Below, in pieces: positions 49,988 to 58,437 of a stretch of DNA of 64,000 nt (position 1 is the first letter of the stretch; every line of letters begins with the position of its first letter). The translations under genes were made by a program, and so were the position numbers. The stretch is taken from contig WHSZ01000007.1 in NCBI GenBank assembly GCA_009379845.1, forward strand, positions 1 through 64,000, read 5' to 3'. The notes below the pieces were generated by a model that saw only the letters and a list, made by a program, of their open reading frames with translations, ran no database searches and was not told the DNA's origin. The DNA comes from Pseudonocardiaceae bacterium. GTDB lineage: Bacteria > Actinomycetota > Actinomycetes > Mycobacteriales > Pseudonocardiaceae.

Positions 49988-51340
49988 CTACCTGGAAGCG
50001 AGCTCGCCGGCTTCCCGCAGCCGCTTCTCAGCGGGATCACTCGGATCCTTGACCCGGGTGGAAAGCACCGCGACCACCACGTACATGCCAGCGAACGCGA
50101 TCGCGACCCCGCCACCGCCGAACAGCGGGTACAGCAGGGTGACCACCAGCGGCCCGAAGAACGCCGCGGCACCGGCGCCGAAGTTCAGCACGGCTAGCGC
50201 GGCCCCCTTGTCCTTGGTGGGCACCATGGACGGCATCAGCGCGGAGAGCGGGACGAACCCGGCGAGCAGGATGCCGTAGACGGCGCCGAGCGTTGCCGCT
50301 ATGCCGAAGCTCTGGGTGGCGATCGATCCGAAGTACCACAACGGCGTGGCGATCGCGCAGCCGACGCAGCCGAACCAGGTAACCGTCCGCCGCCAGCCGA
50401 AGTAGTCGCCAACGATCCCGAAGAACAGGTTGGCGAGGATGTTGGCCGCGTACGCGACCGTGGCAAGCGACGCGACCTCGGCTGCGCTCAGGAAGCCGCC
50501 GCCGGGCGTGCCGGGGCCGAACGTGAACGGGAACATCGCGAAGAACCCGTACTGCGGCGAGGTGTTCACGATACGGGTGATCCCGCCGGCGATCGTCCGC
50601 TTGTCCCGCCACAGGATGTCCACGCCCTCCAGCAGCCGCTTCGGACTGGTCGGATTCGGCACGGTCTCGTCGGCGATCGGCCGCAGCCCGTGCGGCTCGC
50701 GCACCCCGAACGACCCGATCGCCGCGCCGATCGCCACCAGCACCAGCGAGAGGATCAGCGTTTCGTACAGGCTCATGCCGAGCGGTCCGATGGCCAGCGC
50801 CGCGACGGCCGCGCCGAGCGTGGGCAACCCGCCGGTGAACGCGAACCAGAACCAGCCTGCCACCGAACCCCGCATCCGCTCCTCGCTGGCGATCTGCGCC
50901 CAGACCAGGAACGCGAAGGCGAACAGCGGGTAGGCGAATCCCCTGATCCCGTACATCGCGATGATGAAAGTCGAATTCTGCGTGGGAATCGCGATGAACA
51001 GGAACAGGACTTCGAAGACCACCCACCAGGCGCCGCCGAGCCACATGACCCTGCGGGGCCCCCAGATCGAGGACAGCGTTCCGGACAGCCAGGAGGCCAC
51101 CATCACGGCAACGCCGTACAGGGTGACCGTGGCGAAGGACGCCTGGCTTCCCGGTAGGCCACCACCATCGGGTTGCTGCAGGTAATCGGACAGGTAGGTG
51201 ATCTCAACCCCGTCGCCGATCATGAAGATGAGTACGCCGACGAAACCCCATACCAGCGTTCTGGGGATGCCGATGCGCTCAAGCCAGTGCCGCGCGCCGG
51301 ATTGATTCGGTTGGTCCGCCGGTGTGAACCGTGTGGACAT
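49988..51340 (-). CDS. MFS polyol/sugar permease (CsbX/RbtT-like)
   Basis: A 450-residue transporter with 12 predicted helices. The N-terminal GIPRTLVWGFVGVLIFMIGDGVEITYLSDYL and WGPRRVMWLGGAWW segments are characteristic of the polyol permease branch of the MFS. It is encoded downstream of and co-oriented with the DeoR regulator, and divergent from the catabolic operon at 52297, so it likely imports the locus substrate (a pentitol or tetritol). Only family-level evidence supports the substrate. Confidence 0.88.
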   Translation of the reverse strand: MSTRFTPADQPNQSGARHWLERIGIPRTLVWGFVGVLIFMIGDGVEITYLSDYLQQPDGGGLPGSQASFATVTLYGVAVMVASWLSGTLSSIWGPRRVMWLGGAWWVVFEVLFLFIAIPTQNSTFIIAMYGIRGFAYPLFAFAFLVWAQIASEERMRGSVAGWFWFAFTGGLPTLGAAVAALAIGPLGMSLYETLILSLVLVAIGAAIGSFGVREPHGLRPIADETVPNPTSPKRLLEGVDILWRDKRTIAGGITRIVNTSPQYGFFAMFPFTFGPGTPGGGFLSAAEVASLATVAYAANILANLFFGIVGDYFGWRRTVTWFGCVGCAIATPLWYFGSIATQSFGIAATLGAVYGILLAGFVPLSALMPSMVPTKDKGAALAVLNFGAGAAAFFGPLVVTLLYPLFGGGGVAIAFAGMYVVVAVLSTRVKDPSDPAEKRLREAGELASR

Positions 51341-51426
51341 CGCTGTCCTCCAAGTCCAGATGTCGATGGAGGACTTATCATTACTCGTGTGAATATATCG
51401 CGCAAGATGTTACTTCGGATTGGTTG

Positions 51427-52200
51427 CTAGCCGGCGTCCACCAGCCGCACATCGGTGTGCTCCCGCAGGGCGGACAGCAGCATCTCGTCGATCGGACCGG
51501 TGAGCAGCACGTGGTCGAACCGCTCGACAGGGAGCAGCTGGTGCAACGCACTGCGGCCGACCTTGCTGGCGTCCATCAGCAACACGTTGATCTTGCCGGC
51601 GTTCAGCATCGCGCGCTTCACCATGACGATCTCCTGCTCCTGGTGATACGTCAGCTCGGAGGTCATCGCGGAGGTGGACTGCACGGTCAGGTCCACGGAC
51701 AGGCTGGAGATCATCTCCTGTGCCGGCAGCCCGATGTACGAGTCGTGCGTGCGGGAGTACTCGCCGCCGACCCCGATCAGCCGGATGTCCTCGTGGGTGC
51801 GCAGCGTTTCGGTGGTCTGCCGGTAGTTCGTCACCACGGTCAGCGGCCCGACCTCGGGCAGCAGCTTGGCGAGCGCGAACCCCGTCGTGGAGTCGTCGAG
51901 CATCACCGACATGCCGGGCGAGATGAACCCGAGCGCCGCCTTCCCTAGCGCGTTCTTCGCGGCGACGTTGGTGTGCAGCCGGAAATCCGAGCTGGACTCG
52001 AACACCGTTGACGGCTGCGCGGACACTCCGCCGTGGTACTTGCGCAGGATGCCACGGGCACCGAGCTCGGCGATGTCCCTGTGCACGGTCATCAGGCTGA
52101 CCCCGGTCAGCGTGGACAGATCGGCCGCGCTCGCGAAGCCGTTGGCCACCACGTGGTCGACGATCTGCTGCTGCCGCTCCTGCCGGGTCCGCTTGGTCAT
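51427..52200 (-). CDS. DeoR family transcriptional regulator
   Basis: A 257-residue repressor-type regulator. The winged helix-turn-helix spans about 5-60 (RQERQQQIVDHVVANGFASAADLSTLTGVSLMTVHRDIAELGARGILRKYHGG). A DeoR sensor domain (about 75-235) follows, related to sugar-phosphate isomerases (MLDDSTTGFALAKLL, VVTNYRQTTETL). ATG 52200 was preferred to 52233. It probably senses a phosphorylated intermediate of the divergent catabolic operon and binds the palindrome at 52242-52264. Confidence 0.9.
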   Translation of the reverse strand: MTKRTRQERQQQIVDHVVANGFASAADLSTLTGVSLMTVHRDIAELGARGILRKYHGGVSAQPSTVFESSSDFRLHTNVAAKNALGKAALGFISPGMSVMLDDSTTGFALAKLLPEVGPLTVVTNYRQTTETLRTHEDIRLIGVGGEYSRTHDSYIGLPAQEMISSLSVDLTVQSTSAMTSELTYHQEQEIVMVKRAMLNAGKINVLLMDASKVGRSALHQLLPVERFDHVLLTGPIDEMLLSALREHTDVRLVDAG

Positions 52201-52241
52201 GGGCTCATCCTGCCTGAACCGTCCGGACGTCACCGGGTGAC

Positions 52242-52264
52242 AATTAACATTTCTGGTGTTAATT
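52242..52264. promoter_or_regulatory. 23-bp palindromic operator between DeoR gene and catabolic operon
   Basis: Perfect 8-bp arms, AATTAACA and TGTTAATT, flank a 7-nt spacer in an AT-rich island of a GC-rich genome. The site is 42 bp before the DeoR start and 33 bp before the HAD gene. It is the obvious candidate for DeoR binding. Confidence 0.75.
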
Positions 52265-52296
52265 TACTAGCACCGAGACGTGAGGAGATCGAATCA

Positions 52297-52989
52297 GTGG
52301 CCAGCGCGGTGGTGTTCGACATGGATGGGGTGCTCGTGGAAAGCGAGCATCTCTGGGAAGAGCTCTGGACGGAGTTCTCCGCCGAGCGCGGCGTCGAATG
52401 GGGGCCGAGCCAGACCAGGCAGGTACAGGGCATGAGCCTGCCGGAGTGGTCGGCCTTCCTCGCCGAGTTCGCCGGCGCCCAGGAAGGCCCCGAGCGCACC
52501 GCGCAACTCGTGGTGGACGGCATGATCGCCGCGCTGGGCAACGGCCGCGTCGAGCTGCTGGACGGGGCTCGCGAGATGGTGATCGACACGGCTGCCCGCG
52601 CCCCGATCGCGCTGGCGTCCTCGGCGTCCCGCCGGGTGATCGACGCCGTGCTCGAGCACCACGGGCTGGACAAGCATTTCAGCGCCACGGTCGGCAGCGA
52701 GGAAGTGCCGCGCGGCAAGCCGAGCCCGGACGTCTACCTCGAGGCGGCGAGCCGGCTGGGCGTGCCGGCCGAAGAGTGCCTCGCCGTTGAGGACTCCAGC
52801 AACGGGCTGCGCGCCGCCGCGGCGGCCGGCATGACGGTGGTCGCGATCCCGAACCAGCGGTACCCGCCGGCCGACGACGCGATGGCCGGCGCCAGCTTCA
52901 CGGCGGACGGCCACGACGCGGTGCGTCGCTACCTGCTCGCCACCCTGGACCGCGATGTCGCAGCCGAAGGGACGGTGACGGGGCGATGA
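52297..52989 (+). CDS. HAD family hydrolase (beta-phosphoglucomutase-like)
   Basis: A 230-residue phosphatase/phosphomutase-like enzyme. HAD motif I is VFDMDGVLVESEH (nucleophile and acid Asp), motif II is ASSASRR, motif III is the Lys in RGKPSPDVYLEAA and motif IV is VEDSSNGLRAA. The cap domain lies between about 15 and 90. GTG 52297 has GAGGAGA at 52282-52288. It overlaps the next gene by 4 bp. It may dephosphorylate or detoxify sugar phosphates in the pathway. Confidence 0.9.
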   Translation: MASAVVFDMDGVLVESEHLWEELWTEFSAERGVEWGPSQTRQVQGMSLPEWSAFLAEFAGAQEGPERTAQLVVDGMIAALGNGRVELLDGAREMVIDTAARAPIALASSASRRVIDAVLEHHGLDKHFSATVGSEEVPRGKPSPDVYLEAASRLGVPAEECLAVEDSSNGLRAAAAAGMTVVAIPNQRYPPADDAMAGASFTADGHDAVRRYLLATLDRDVAAEGTVTGR

Positions 52990-54032
52990 CCACGATCCTG
53001 GCCGCGGGCGATGAGTTCGTGAGCCCCGAGGTTCTGGTGCGGGCTGTCCGCGCGAGCTGCCGGGACGTCCCTGGTGGCGAGCCGACCTTCCGCACGCTGC
53101 GATCCGGATGGCCGACCGAGCCGTTCGGCCCCGTCGGCGGCGTCCGGGAGGCCAGCGGCACCGAGGACGATGTGCTGGCCGCGCTCGGCGACGCGGAGGT
53201 CGCGGTGACCCAGATGGCGCCGTTCACCAAGAAGGTGATCGCCGAAGCACCGCGGCTGAAACTGATCAGCGTGTGCCGGGGCGGTCCGGTCAACGTGGAT
53301 CTGCAAGCCGCCACCGAAGCCGGTATCGCGGTGACGTTCACCCCAGGCCGGAACGCCGCGGCGGCCGCCGAGTTCACCATCGGGCTGATCCTGGCCGCGA
53401 TGCGCCGGATCCCCGGCTCGGACGCCGAACTCAAGGTTGGCAACTGGCGTGGCGATTACTACGCCTACGAAAACGCCGGGCTGGAGCTGGATGGCGCGAC
53501 CGTCGGGCTGGTCGGCTACGGCGCGATCGGTTCGAGGATGGCACGGGTGCTGCGCGCGTTCGGCGCGAGGGTGCTGGCCTACGACCCGTACGCGACGCCG
53601 GAAAGCGGCGTGGAGTTCGTCGAGCTGGAAGAGTTGCTGAAAGCGAGCTCGGTCGTCAGCCTGCATGCTCGGCTCACTCCGGAAACCGAGCAGCTGATCA
53701 ATGCCGAGAAACTCGCGTTGCTGCCGCACGGCGCCGTGCTGGTGAACGCCGCGCGCGGCGGGCTGCTCGACTACCAGCCGCTGCCGGAACTGCTGCGCAG
53801 CGGCAAGCTTGGCGCGGTCGCGCTGGACGTCTACGACATCGAGCCGCCCCCGGCGGATTGGCCGCTGCACGACGCGCCGAACGTGATCACCACCCCGCAC
53901 CTCGGCGGGGCTACCAAGCAAACCGCGCATCGCGCCGTCGCGATCGTGGCCGACGACGTCGCCCGCTTCCTGCGCGGCGAATCGCCGGTCCATCTCGCGA
54001 ACCCGGAGGTGCCAAGGAGCGCGGAGTCATGA
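52986..54032 (+). CDS. D-2-hydroxyacid dehydrogenase family protein
   Basis: A 348-residue NAD-dependent oxidoreductase. The Rossmann motif is VGLVGYGAIGSRMARVLRAFG. Catalytic residues are Arg in ISVCRGGPVNVD or VNAARGG, Glu in DVYDIEPPP and His in TTPHLGGAT. The N-terminal half is longer than in SerA-like enzymes. ATG 52986 overlaps the HAD stop, and its own stop overlaps the FGGY kinase start. It probably oxidises or reduces a sugar acid or keto-polyol of the pathway; the exact substrate is unknown. Confidence 0.88.
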   Translation: MTTILAAGDEFVSPEVLVRAVRASCRDVPGGEPTFRTLRSGWPTEPFGPVGGVREASGTEDDVLAALGDAEVAVTQMAPFTKKVIAEAPRLKLISVCRGGPVNVDLQAATEAGIAVTFTPGRNAAAAAEFTIGLILAAMRRIPGSDAELKVGNWRGDYYAYENAGLELDGATVGLVGYGAIGSRMARVLRAFGARVLAYDPYATPESGVEFVELEELLKASSVVSLHARLTPETEQLINAEKLALLPHGAVLVNAARGGLLDYQPLPELLRSGKLGAVALDVYDIEPPPADWPLHDAPNVITTPHLGGATKQTAHRAVAIVADDVARFLRGESPVHLANPEVPRSAES

Positions 54033-55510
54033 TCGTCGGAGTGGACGTCGGCACGTCCGTGACCAAGGCCCGGCTGATCGCGCGCGACGGCCGTGGCGGG
54101 CCGATGCACAGCGCGCGCAGCACCGTGCACCACGAATCCGGTGCCCGGGTTGAGCAGGACCTCGACGAGGTCATCGACACCGTGATCAACGTGGTGCGGG
54201 CGGCGGCGGCCGACGCGGAGCGGCTCGGCGAGCCGGTCGAGGCGCTGGCGCTCACCGGGCAGGGCGACGGGCTCTGGCTGCGCGACGCGGACGGGCAGGC
54301 CGTCGGCAGGGCGATTTCCTGGCTGGACGGGCGGGCGTCTGACACGCTGCGGCGGTGGACCGCGGACGGCGTGGCGCGCGGCGTATACACCCGCACCGGT
54401 TCCGGCATGTTCCCCGGCTGCCCCGGTCCGCTGCTCGCGCACCTCGCCGAGCACGAGCCGGAGCGGCTGGCGCGTGCCGATGTCGCGGGGTACTGCGTGG
54501 ACGCGATCGTGCAGCGATTCACCGGCGAGCGCACCGTGGACGCCTCGGACGCGTCGCTGCCGTTCCTCGACGTGCCGGCGCGGACGTACTCGGACGACGC
54601 GCTGGCGCTGTGCGGTCTCGGCGAGCAGCGGCGGTTGCTCGTGGAACCCGCCCAACCGGGCGCTATGTTCGCGCTGTCCCTGCCGGCAGCCGAGCTGCTC
54701 GGGCTCCCGTCCGGGCTCCCGGTTTCCGGCGGGCCGTTCGACATCCCGTCCTGCGGATTCGGTTGCGGCGTAGGAAAGCCTGGGGACGGAAACCTGATCA
54801 TCGGCACCACGCTCGGCTGTCAGGTGCTCGGCGAGCGGTTGGAGATCGACCCGGCTTCCGAGCCGGCCGGCATGTGGCTGGCCACCCCATATCCGGACAA
54901 GTTCCTGCGGGTGATGCCCGCGATGGTCGGCACGGCCGGGTTGGACTGGTTGCTGCAGGTGCTCGGCGTGCGGGTGGATGAGCTGGACGAGTTGCTCGCG
55001 GCTTCGCCGCCCGGCGCGAACGGGGTGTCCGCCCTGCCGTTCCTCTCGCAGTCCGGGGAGCGGGCGCCGTTCGTGGATTCCCGCGCCCGCGGCCAGCTGA
55101 CCGGGTTGTCGGTCGGCAGTACCAGGGCGGATCTGGTGCGCGCGCTGTGCGAGGCGGTGGCGTTCTCCGCGCGGCACTGCCTGGACACCCTGGGGCACGC
55201 CGGCGAGCTCTCCGCGTGCGGCGGGGGTGCGCGGTCGCGGGAGTGGAGCCAGGTTTTCGCCGACGTGATCGGCGCGGACCTGCACATCCCGGACGACGAG
55301 GGGGTGGGCGTGCGGGGTGCCGCCAAGATCGCCTGGGAGTCCCTCGGCCGGCCGGTGGACGCGGACGCCTGGCGGGCTGAGCGTTCCACGGTGCACGCGA
55401 ACCCGGTGAACGTCGAGTTCTACCAGCGCGAGTTCGAGCGCTACCAGCAAACCTTGGGCGCCGCCCGGCAGAGCTGGGAGACGAACCCGTACCCCGGAGC
55501 GCACCCATGA
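54029..55510 (+). CDS. FGGY family carbohydrate kinase
   Basis: A 493-residue ATP-dependent sugar/polyol kinase. The phosphate-1 motif IVGVDVGTSVTKARLI opens the N-terminal actin-like lobe. LALTGQGDGLWLRD and ISWLDGRA contact sugar, and SACGGGARSREWSQVFADV is the FGGY signature 2 region. It is closest in style to xylulo-, ribulo- or erythritol kinases. ATG 54029 overlaps the dehydrogenase stop. Its stop overlaps an ATG (55507) that leads into the dispersed repeat. Sugar identity is undetermined. Confidence 0.9.
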   Translation: MIVGVDVGTSVTKARLIARDGRGGPMHSARSTVHHESGARVEQDLDEVIDTVINVVRAAAADAERLGEPVEALALTGQGDGLWLRDADGQAVGRAISWLDGRASDTLRRWTADGVARGVYTRTGSGMFPGCPGPLLAHLAEHEPERLARADVAGYCVDAIVQRFTGERTVDASDASLPFLDVPARTYSDDALALCGLGEQRRLLVEPAQPGAMFALSLPAAELLGLPSGLPVSGGPFDIPSCGFGCGVGKPGDGNLIIGTTLGCQVLGERLEIDPASEPAGMWLATPYPDKFLRVMPAMVGTAGLDWLLQVLGVRVDELDELLAASPPGANGVSALPFLSQSGERAPFVDSRARGQLTGLSVGSTRADLVRALCEAVAFSARHCLDTLGHAGELSACGGGARSREWSQVFADVIGADLHIPDDEGVGVRGAAKIAWESLGRPVDADAWRAERSTVHANPVNVEFYQREFERYQQTLGAARQSWETNPYPGAHP

Positions 55511-55665
55511 CCCGGTGTTGCCGTGAAGGCCACCTTACGGGCAACCAACGCCCCGAATGTGCCCCTCGGTCGGTGGTTCTGGCGAGCTCCCGGTTGCCCG
55601 AACGGCACGTCCGTTATGCCCGCACTGCCCCCAACGCGCCGTTCATACCGAACAGGAGAGCGTGA
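55507..55665 (+). other. 52-codon ORF made from the dispersed repeat, bridging two kinase genes
   Basis: ATG 55507 overlaps the FGGY stop. The frame reads MTRCCREGHLTGNQRPECAP and stops one base before the DhaKL-type ATG. The repeat-encoded CREGHLTGNQRPE is identical to that at the start of cydDC. It may be a translational bridge or only an accident of the insertion. There is no evidence of a functional peptide. Confidence 0.3.
55519..55573 (+). repeat. dispersed repeat with GCCGTGAAGGCCACCTTACGGG, second locus
   Basis: Nearly identical to 34092-34145, including the ACCAACGCCCCGAATG and GCCCCTCGGTCGG parts. It separates the FGGY kinase from the DhaKL-type gene, which otherwise sit in a run of overlapping genes. 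Confidence 0.88.
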
Positions 55666-55666
55666 T

Positions 55667-57388
55667 ATGACGAGGTTGTTCGACGACCCGGCCCGCTACA
55701 CCGACGACATGGTCACCGGGTTCGTTGCCGCCAACCGCGACTACGTGCGGGAAGTACCGGGCGGCGTGGTACGGGTCCGGCGGCCGCGGCAGCCGAAGGT
55801 CGCGATCCTCACCGGCGGCGGATCCGGGCACTACCCGGCGTTCTGCGGCGTGGTCGGCCCCGGGTTCGCGGACGGCGCGGTGATCGGCAACATCTTCACT
55901 TCGCCGTCAGCCGAGCAGGCGTACTCGGTGGCCGCGGAAGCGGAATCCGGTGCTGGCGTGCTGTTCCTGTTCGGCAACTACGTCGGCGACGTGCTGAACT
56001 TCGGCCTCGCCGCACAGCGCCTTGAAAGCGAGGGCGTGCCGGCGCGGACCTTCGCGGTGACCGACGACGTGGCAAGCGCGCCGCGCGAGGAGATCGACAA
56101 GCGGCGCGGGATCGCGGGCGACTTCGTGGTGTTCAAGACCGCCGCGGCCGTCGCCGAGCAGGGCGGATCGCTGGACGACGTGCTGCGGATCTGTGAGCAC
56201 ACCAACGACCGCACCCGCAGCCTCGGCGTCGCGTTCGCCGGCTGCACCCTGCCCGGCCAGCACGAGCCGCTGTTCACCGTGCCGGAGCGCACCATGGGCT
56301 TGGGGCTGGGGATCCACGGCGAGCCGGGGATCGAGGAGCGGGAGCTCCCTTCGGCCTCCGAGCTGGCCCGCACGCTGGTGGACGGGCTGCTGGCGGAAGC
56401 TCCCCCGGATGCCGGCAACCGGGTCGCGGTGATCCTCAACGGGCTCGGCGCCACCAAGTACGAGGAACTGTTCGTGCTGTGGGGCAAGGTGTCCGTGCTG
56501 CTCGAAGAAGCGGGCTTGGAGCTGGTGCAGCCCGCGGTTGGTGAGCTCGTGACGAGCCTGGACATGGCCGGCTGTTCCCTGACGGTTACCTGGCTGGACG
56601 ACGAGCTCGAACGGCTGTGGGCAACACCCGTCGACACGCCCGCCTACCGCAAGGGTGCCGTCTCCCAGGAACACGGCGACGAGCCGGAAGTGCCGCGTAC
56701 GCCACGCGGGTCCACCGTGGCCGGCGGCACCGCGACGGCGACCGGTGCGGCGGTGGACACCTCGGCGTGGCTGGTGCGCGCGATATCCGCAGCGCGTGAC
56801 GTGTTGCACGAGCACGCCGAGGAGCTGGGCAAGCTGGACGCGATCGCCGGCGACGGTGATCACGGGCGTGGTATGTGCAAGGGCGTGGATGCCGGCCTGG
56901 CCGCGGCCGAACGTGCGTTGGACGCGACGGCAACGCCGTCCGCGCTGCTGGCCACGGTCGGCGACGCGTGGGCCGCGGAGGCCGGCGGTACCTCTGGCGC
57001 GTTGTGGGGTGCGGGGCTGCGCGCCGTCGGCGCCCGGCTGCCTGCCGACCGCGCGCCGGAACGCGCCGAGGTGGCGGCCGGAGCCACCGCGGCGCTGGAC
57101 GCGGTGACCGCGCTTGGCAAGGCGGAGCTGGGCGACAAGACCCTGGTCGACGCGCTGCACCCGTTCAGCACGGCGTTCCGCGGGGAGATCGATGCGGGAA
57201 CGGGTCTGTCCGAAGCGATGGCCACCGCGGCAACGGAAGCCCGCGAGGCGGCGGACGCCACCGCAGAGCTGCGGCCCCGGATCGGCCGGGCACGCCCGCT
57301 CGCGGAACGCAGCATCGGCACTCCGGATCCCGGCGCCGTGTCGCTGGCGATGGTGCTGCGTGCGATCGCCGACCTGGACGCCAAGTGA
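55667..57388 (+). CDS. DhaKL-type (dihydroxyacetone/erythrulose) kinase, single chain
   Basis: A 573-residue ATP-dependent kinase with fused DhaK (about 1-330) and DhaL (about 365-570) domains. DhaK has [27 protein letters not shown] and GLGIHGEPG, whose His binds the ketose carbonyl covalently. DhaL has [10 protein letters not shown] for Mg-ATP, and [19 protein letters not shown] precedes ATG 55667. Related enzymes in mycobacteria phosphorylate D- or L-erythrulose at C4; pairing with an RpiB-type isomerase supports such a role here over simple dihydroxyacetone use. Confidence 0.92.
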   Translation: MTRLFDDPARYTDDMVTGFVAANRDYVREVPGGVVRVRRPRQPKVAILTGGGSGHYPAFCGVVGPGFADGAVIGNIFTSPSAEQAYSVAAEAESGAGVLFLFGNYVGDVLNFGLAAQRLESEGVPARTFAVTDDVASAPREEIDKRRGIAGDFVVFKTAAAVAEQGGSLDDVLRICEHTNDRTRSLGVAFAGCTLPGQHEPLFTVPERTMGLGLGIHGEPGIEERELPSASELARTLVDGLLAEAPPDAGNRVAVILNGLGATKYEELFVLWGKVSVLLEEAGLELVQPAVGELVTSLDMAGCSLTVTWLDDELERLWATPVDTPAYRKGAVSQEHGDEPEVPRTPRGSTVAGGTATATGAAVDTSAWLVRAISAARDVLHEHAEELGKLDAIAGDGDHGRGMCKGVDAGLAAAERALDATATPSALLATVGDAWAAEAGGTSGALWGAGLRAVGARLPADRAPERAEVAAGATAALDAVTALGKAELGDKTLVDALHPFSTAFRGEIDAGTGLSEAMATAATEAREAADATAELRPRIGRARPLAERSIGTPDPGAVSLAMVLRAIADLDAK

Positions 57389-57422
57389 GAGGCGGCTTGG
57401 ACGCCAAGTGAGAGAGGAACAG

Positions 57423-57881
57423 ATGGAGAAACTGCGCGTAGTGGTTGGTAGCGACGACGCGGGCATGGACTACAAGGACGTGCTGAAGAAGGACCTGGAG
57501 AGCGACCCGCGGGTCGTCGAGGTCACCGACGTCGGCGTTGGCAGCGACGAGCACACCGCGTACCCGCACGTCGCGGTGCACGCCGCGCGGATGGTGTCGG
57601 AAGGCAAGGCGGATCGCGCGTTGCTGGTCTGCGGCACCGGGCTCGGCGTGGCGATCAGCGCGAACAAGGTGCCCGGCGTTCGTGCGGTGACCGCACACGA
57701 CAGCTATTCGGTACAACGCTCGGTGCTGAGCAACAACGCGCAGGTGCTCTGCTTCGGCCAGCGGGTGATCGGCATCGAACTGGCCCGCACGCTGGCCAAG
57801 GAGTGGCTCGAGCACAAGTTCGACGAGAACTCCCCGTCAGCCGCGAAAGTGGCCGCGATCGAGGCCTACGAAGCCTCGTGA
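57423..57881 (+). CDS. RpiB/LacAB-type sugar-phosphate isomerase
   Basis: A 152-residue isomerase. [18 protein letters not shown] is the N-terminal phosphate site, [24 protein letters not shown] holds the catalytic Cys and Gly-rich loop, and [15 protein letters not shown] follows. RpiB homologues in tetritol pathways interconvert erythrulose-4-phosphate and erythrose-4-phosphate; others isomerise ribose-5-phosphate. Its position after the DhaKL kinase favours the former. A short duplication of the dhaKL 3' end precedes it. Its stop codon forms part of repeat copy C. Confidence 0.9.
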   Translation: MEKLRVVVGSDDAGMDYKDVLKKDLESDPRVVEVTDVGVGSDEHTAYPHVAVHAARMVSEGKADRALLVCGTGLGVAISANKVPGVRAVTAHDSYSVQRSVLSNNAQVLCFGQRVIGIELARTLAKEWLEHKFDENSPSAAKVAAIEAYEAS

Positions 57882-57921
57882 GTCTTTTTAGGTGCTATAA
57901 CCCGTAAAAAGGCTCACGAGG
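57874..57921 (+). repeat. palindromic repeat copy C with GGTGCTATAACCC core
   Basis: Arms beginning CCTCGTGAGTCTTTTT with one mismatch in the right arm (AGGCTCACGAGG) flank GGTGCTATAACCC (57891-57903). The isomerase stop codon lies in the left arm, and the right arm's GAGG adds to the ribosome site of the next gene. Confidence 0.82.
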
Positions 57922-57930
57922 AGACCACCT

Positions 57931-58353
57931 ATGCCGAAACCACCGCTTCCCGACGCGGTCAGCGAGCTGCTCGCCAAGCCGAACCCTTCGGTGATCACCA
58001 CGGTTCGCCCCGACGGCCAGCCCGTCTCGGTGGCGACCTGGTACCTGTGGGACAACGGCCGCATCCTCGTCAACATGGACGAGGGGCGAAAGCGGCTCGA
58101 GCACGTCCGCAACGACCCCCGCGTCAGTGTCACCGTGCTCGCCGCGGACAGCTGGTACACGCACGTCAGCATGCAGGGCCGGGTCGTCGAGCTGCGTGAC
58201 GATCCCGATCTGGTGGATATCGACCGGATCGCCAAGCACTACATCGGCGACCGGTACCCGAAGCGGGAGCGCAACCGGATCAGCGCGTGGATCGAGATCG
58301 ACCGGTGGCACGGCTGGGGCAAGATGGAGAACACCGACGTGGTGCACCACTAG
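57931..58353 (+). CDS. PPOX-class F420/FMN-dependent oxidoreductase-like protein
   Basis: A 140-residue split-barrel protein. It starts with PSVITTVRPDGQPVSVATWYLWDNGRILVNMDEGRKRLEHVRNDPRVSVTVL, the typical flavin/F420 binding half, and ends with a conserved RYPKRERNRISAWIEIDRWHGW. Similar actinobacterial proteins use F420 for reductions, though many bind FMN or are uncharacterised. ATG 57931 uses GAGGAG at 57918-57923. Not obviously related to the sugar operon upstream. Confidence 0.88.
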   Translation: MPKPPLPDAVSELLAKPNPSVITTVRPDGQPVSVATWYLWDNGRILVNMDEGRKRLEHVRNDPRVSVTVLAADSWYTHVSMQGRVVELRDDPDLVDIDRIAKHYIGDRYPKRERNRISAWIEIDRWHGWGKMENTDVVHH

Positions 58354-58437
58354 ATCCACTCTGTTGTGCGACTAGGCGAACGGGTGCTGATGCCGGAATC
58401 TCGAGGGTGACCGCCCGCGCCACCCGGAAGGATCTCC

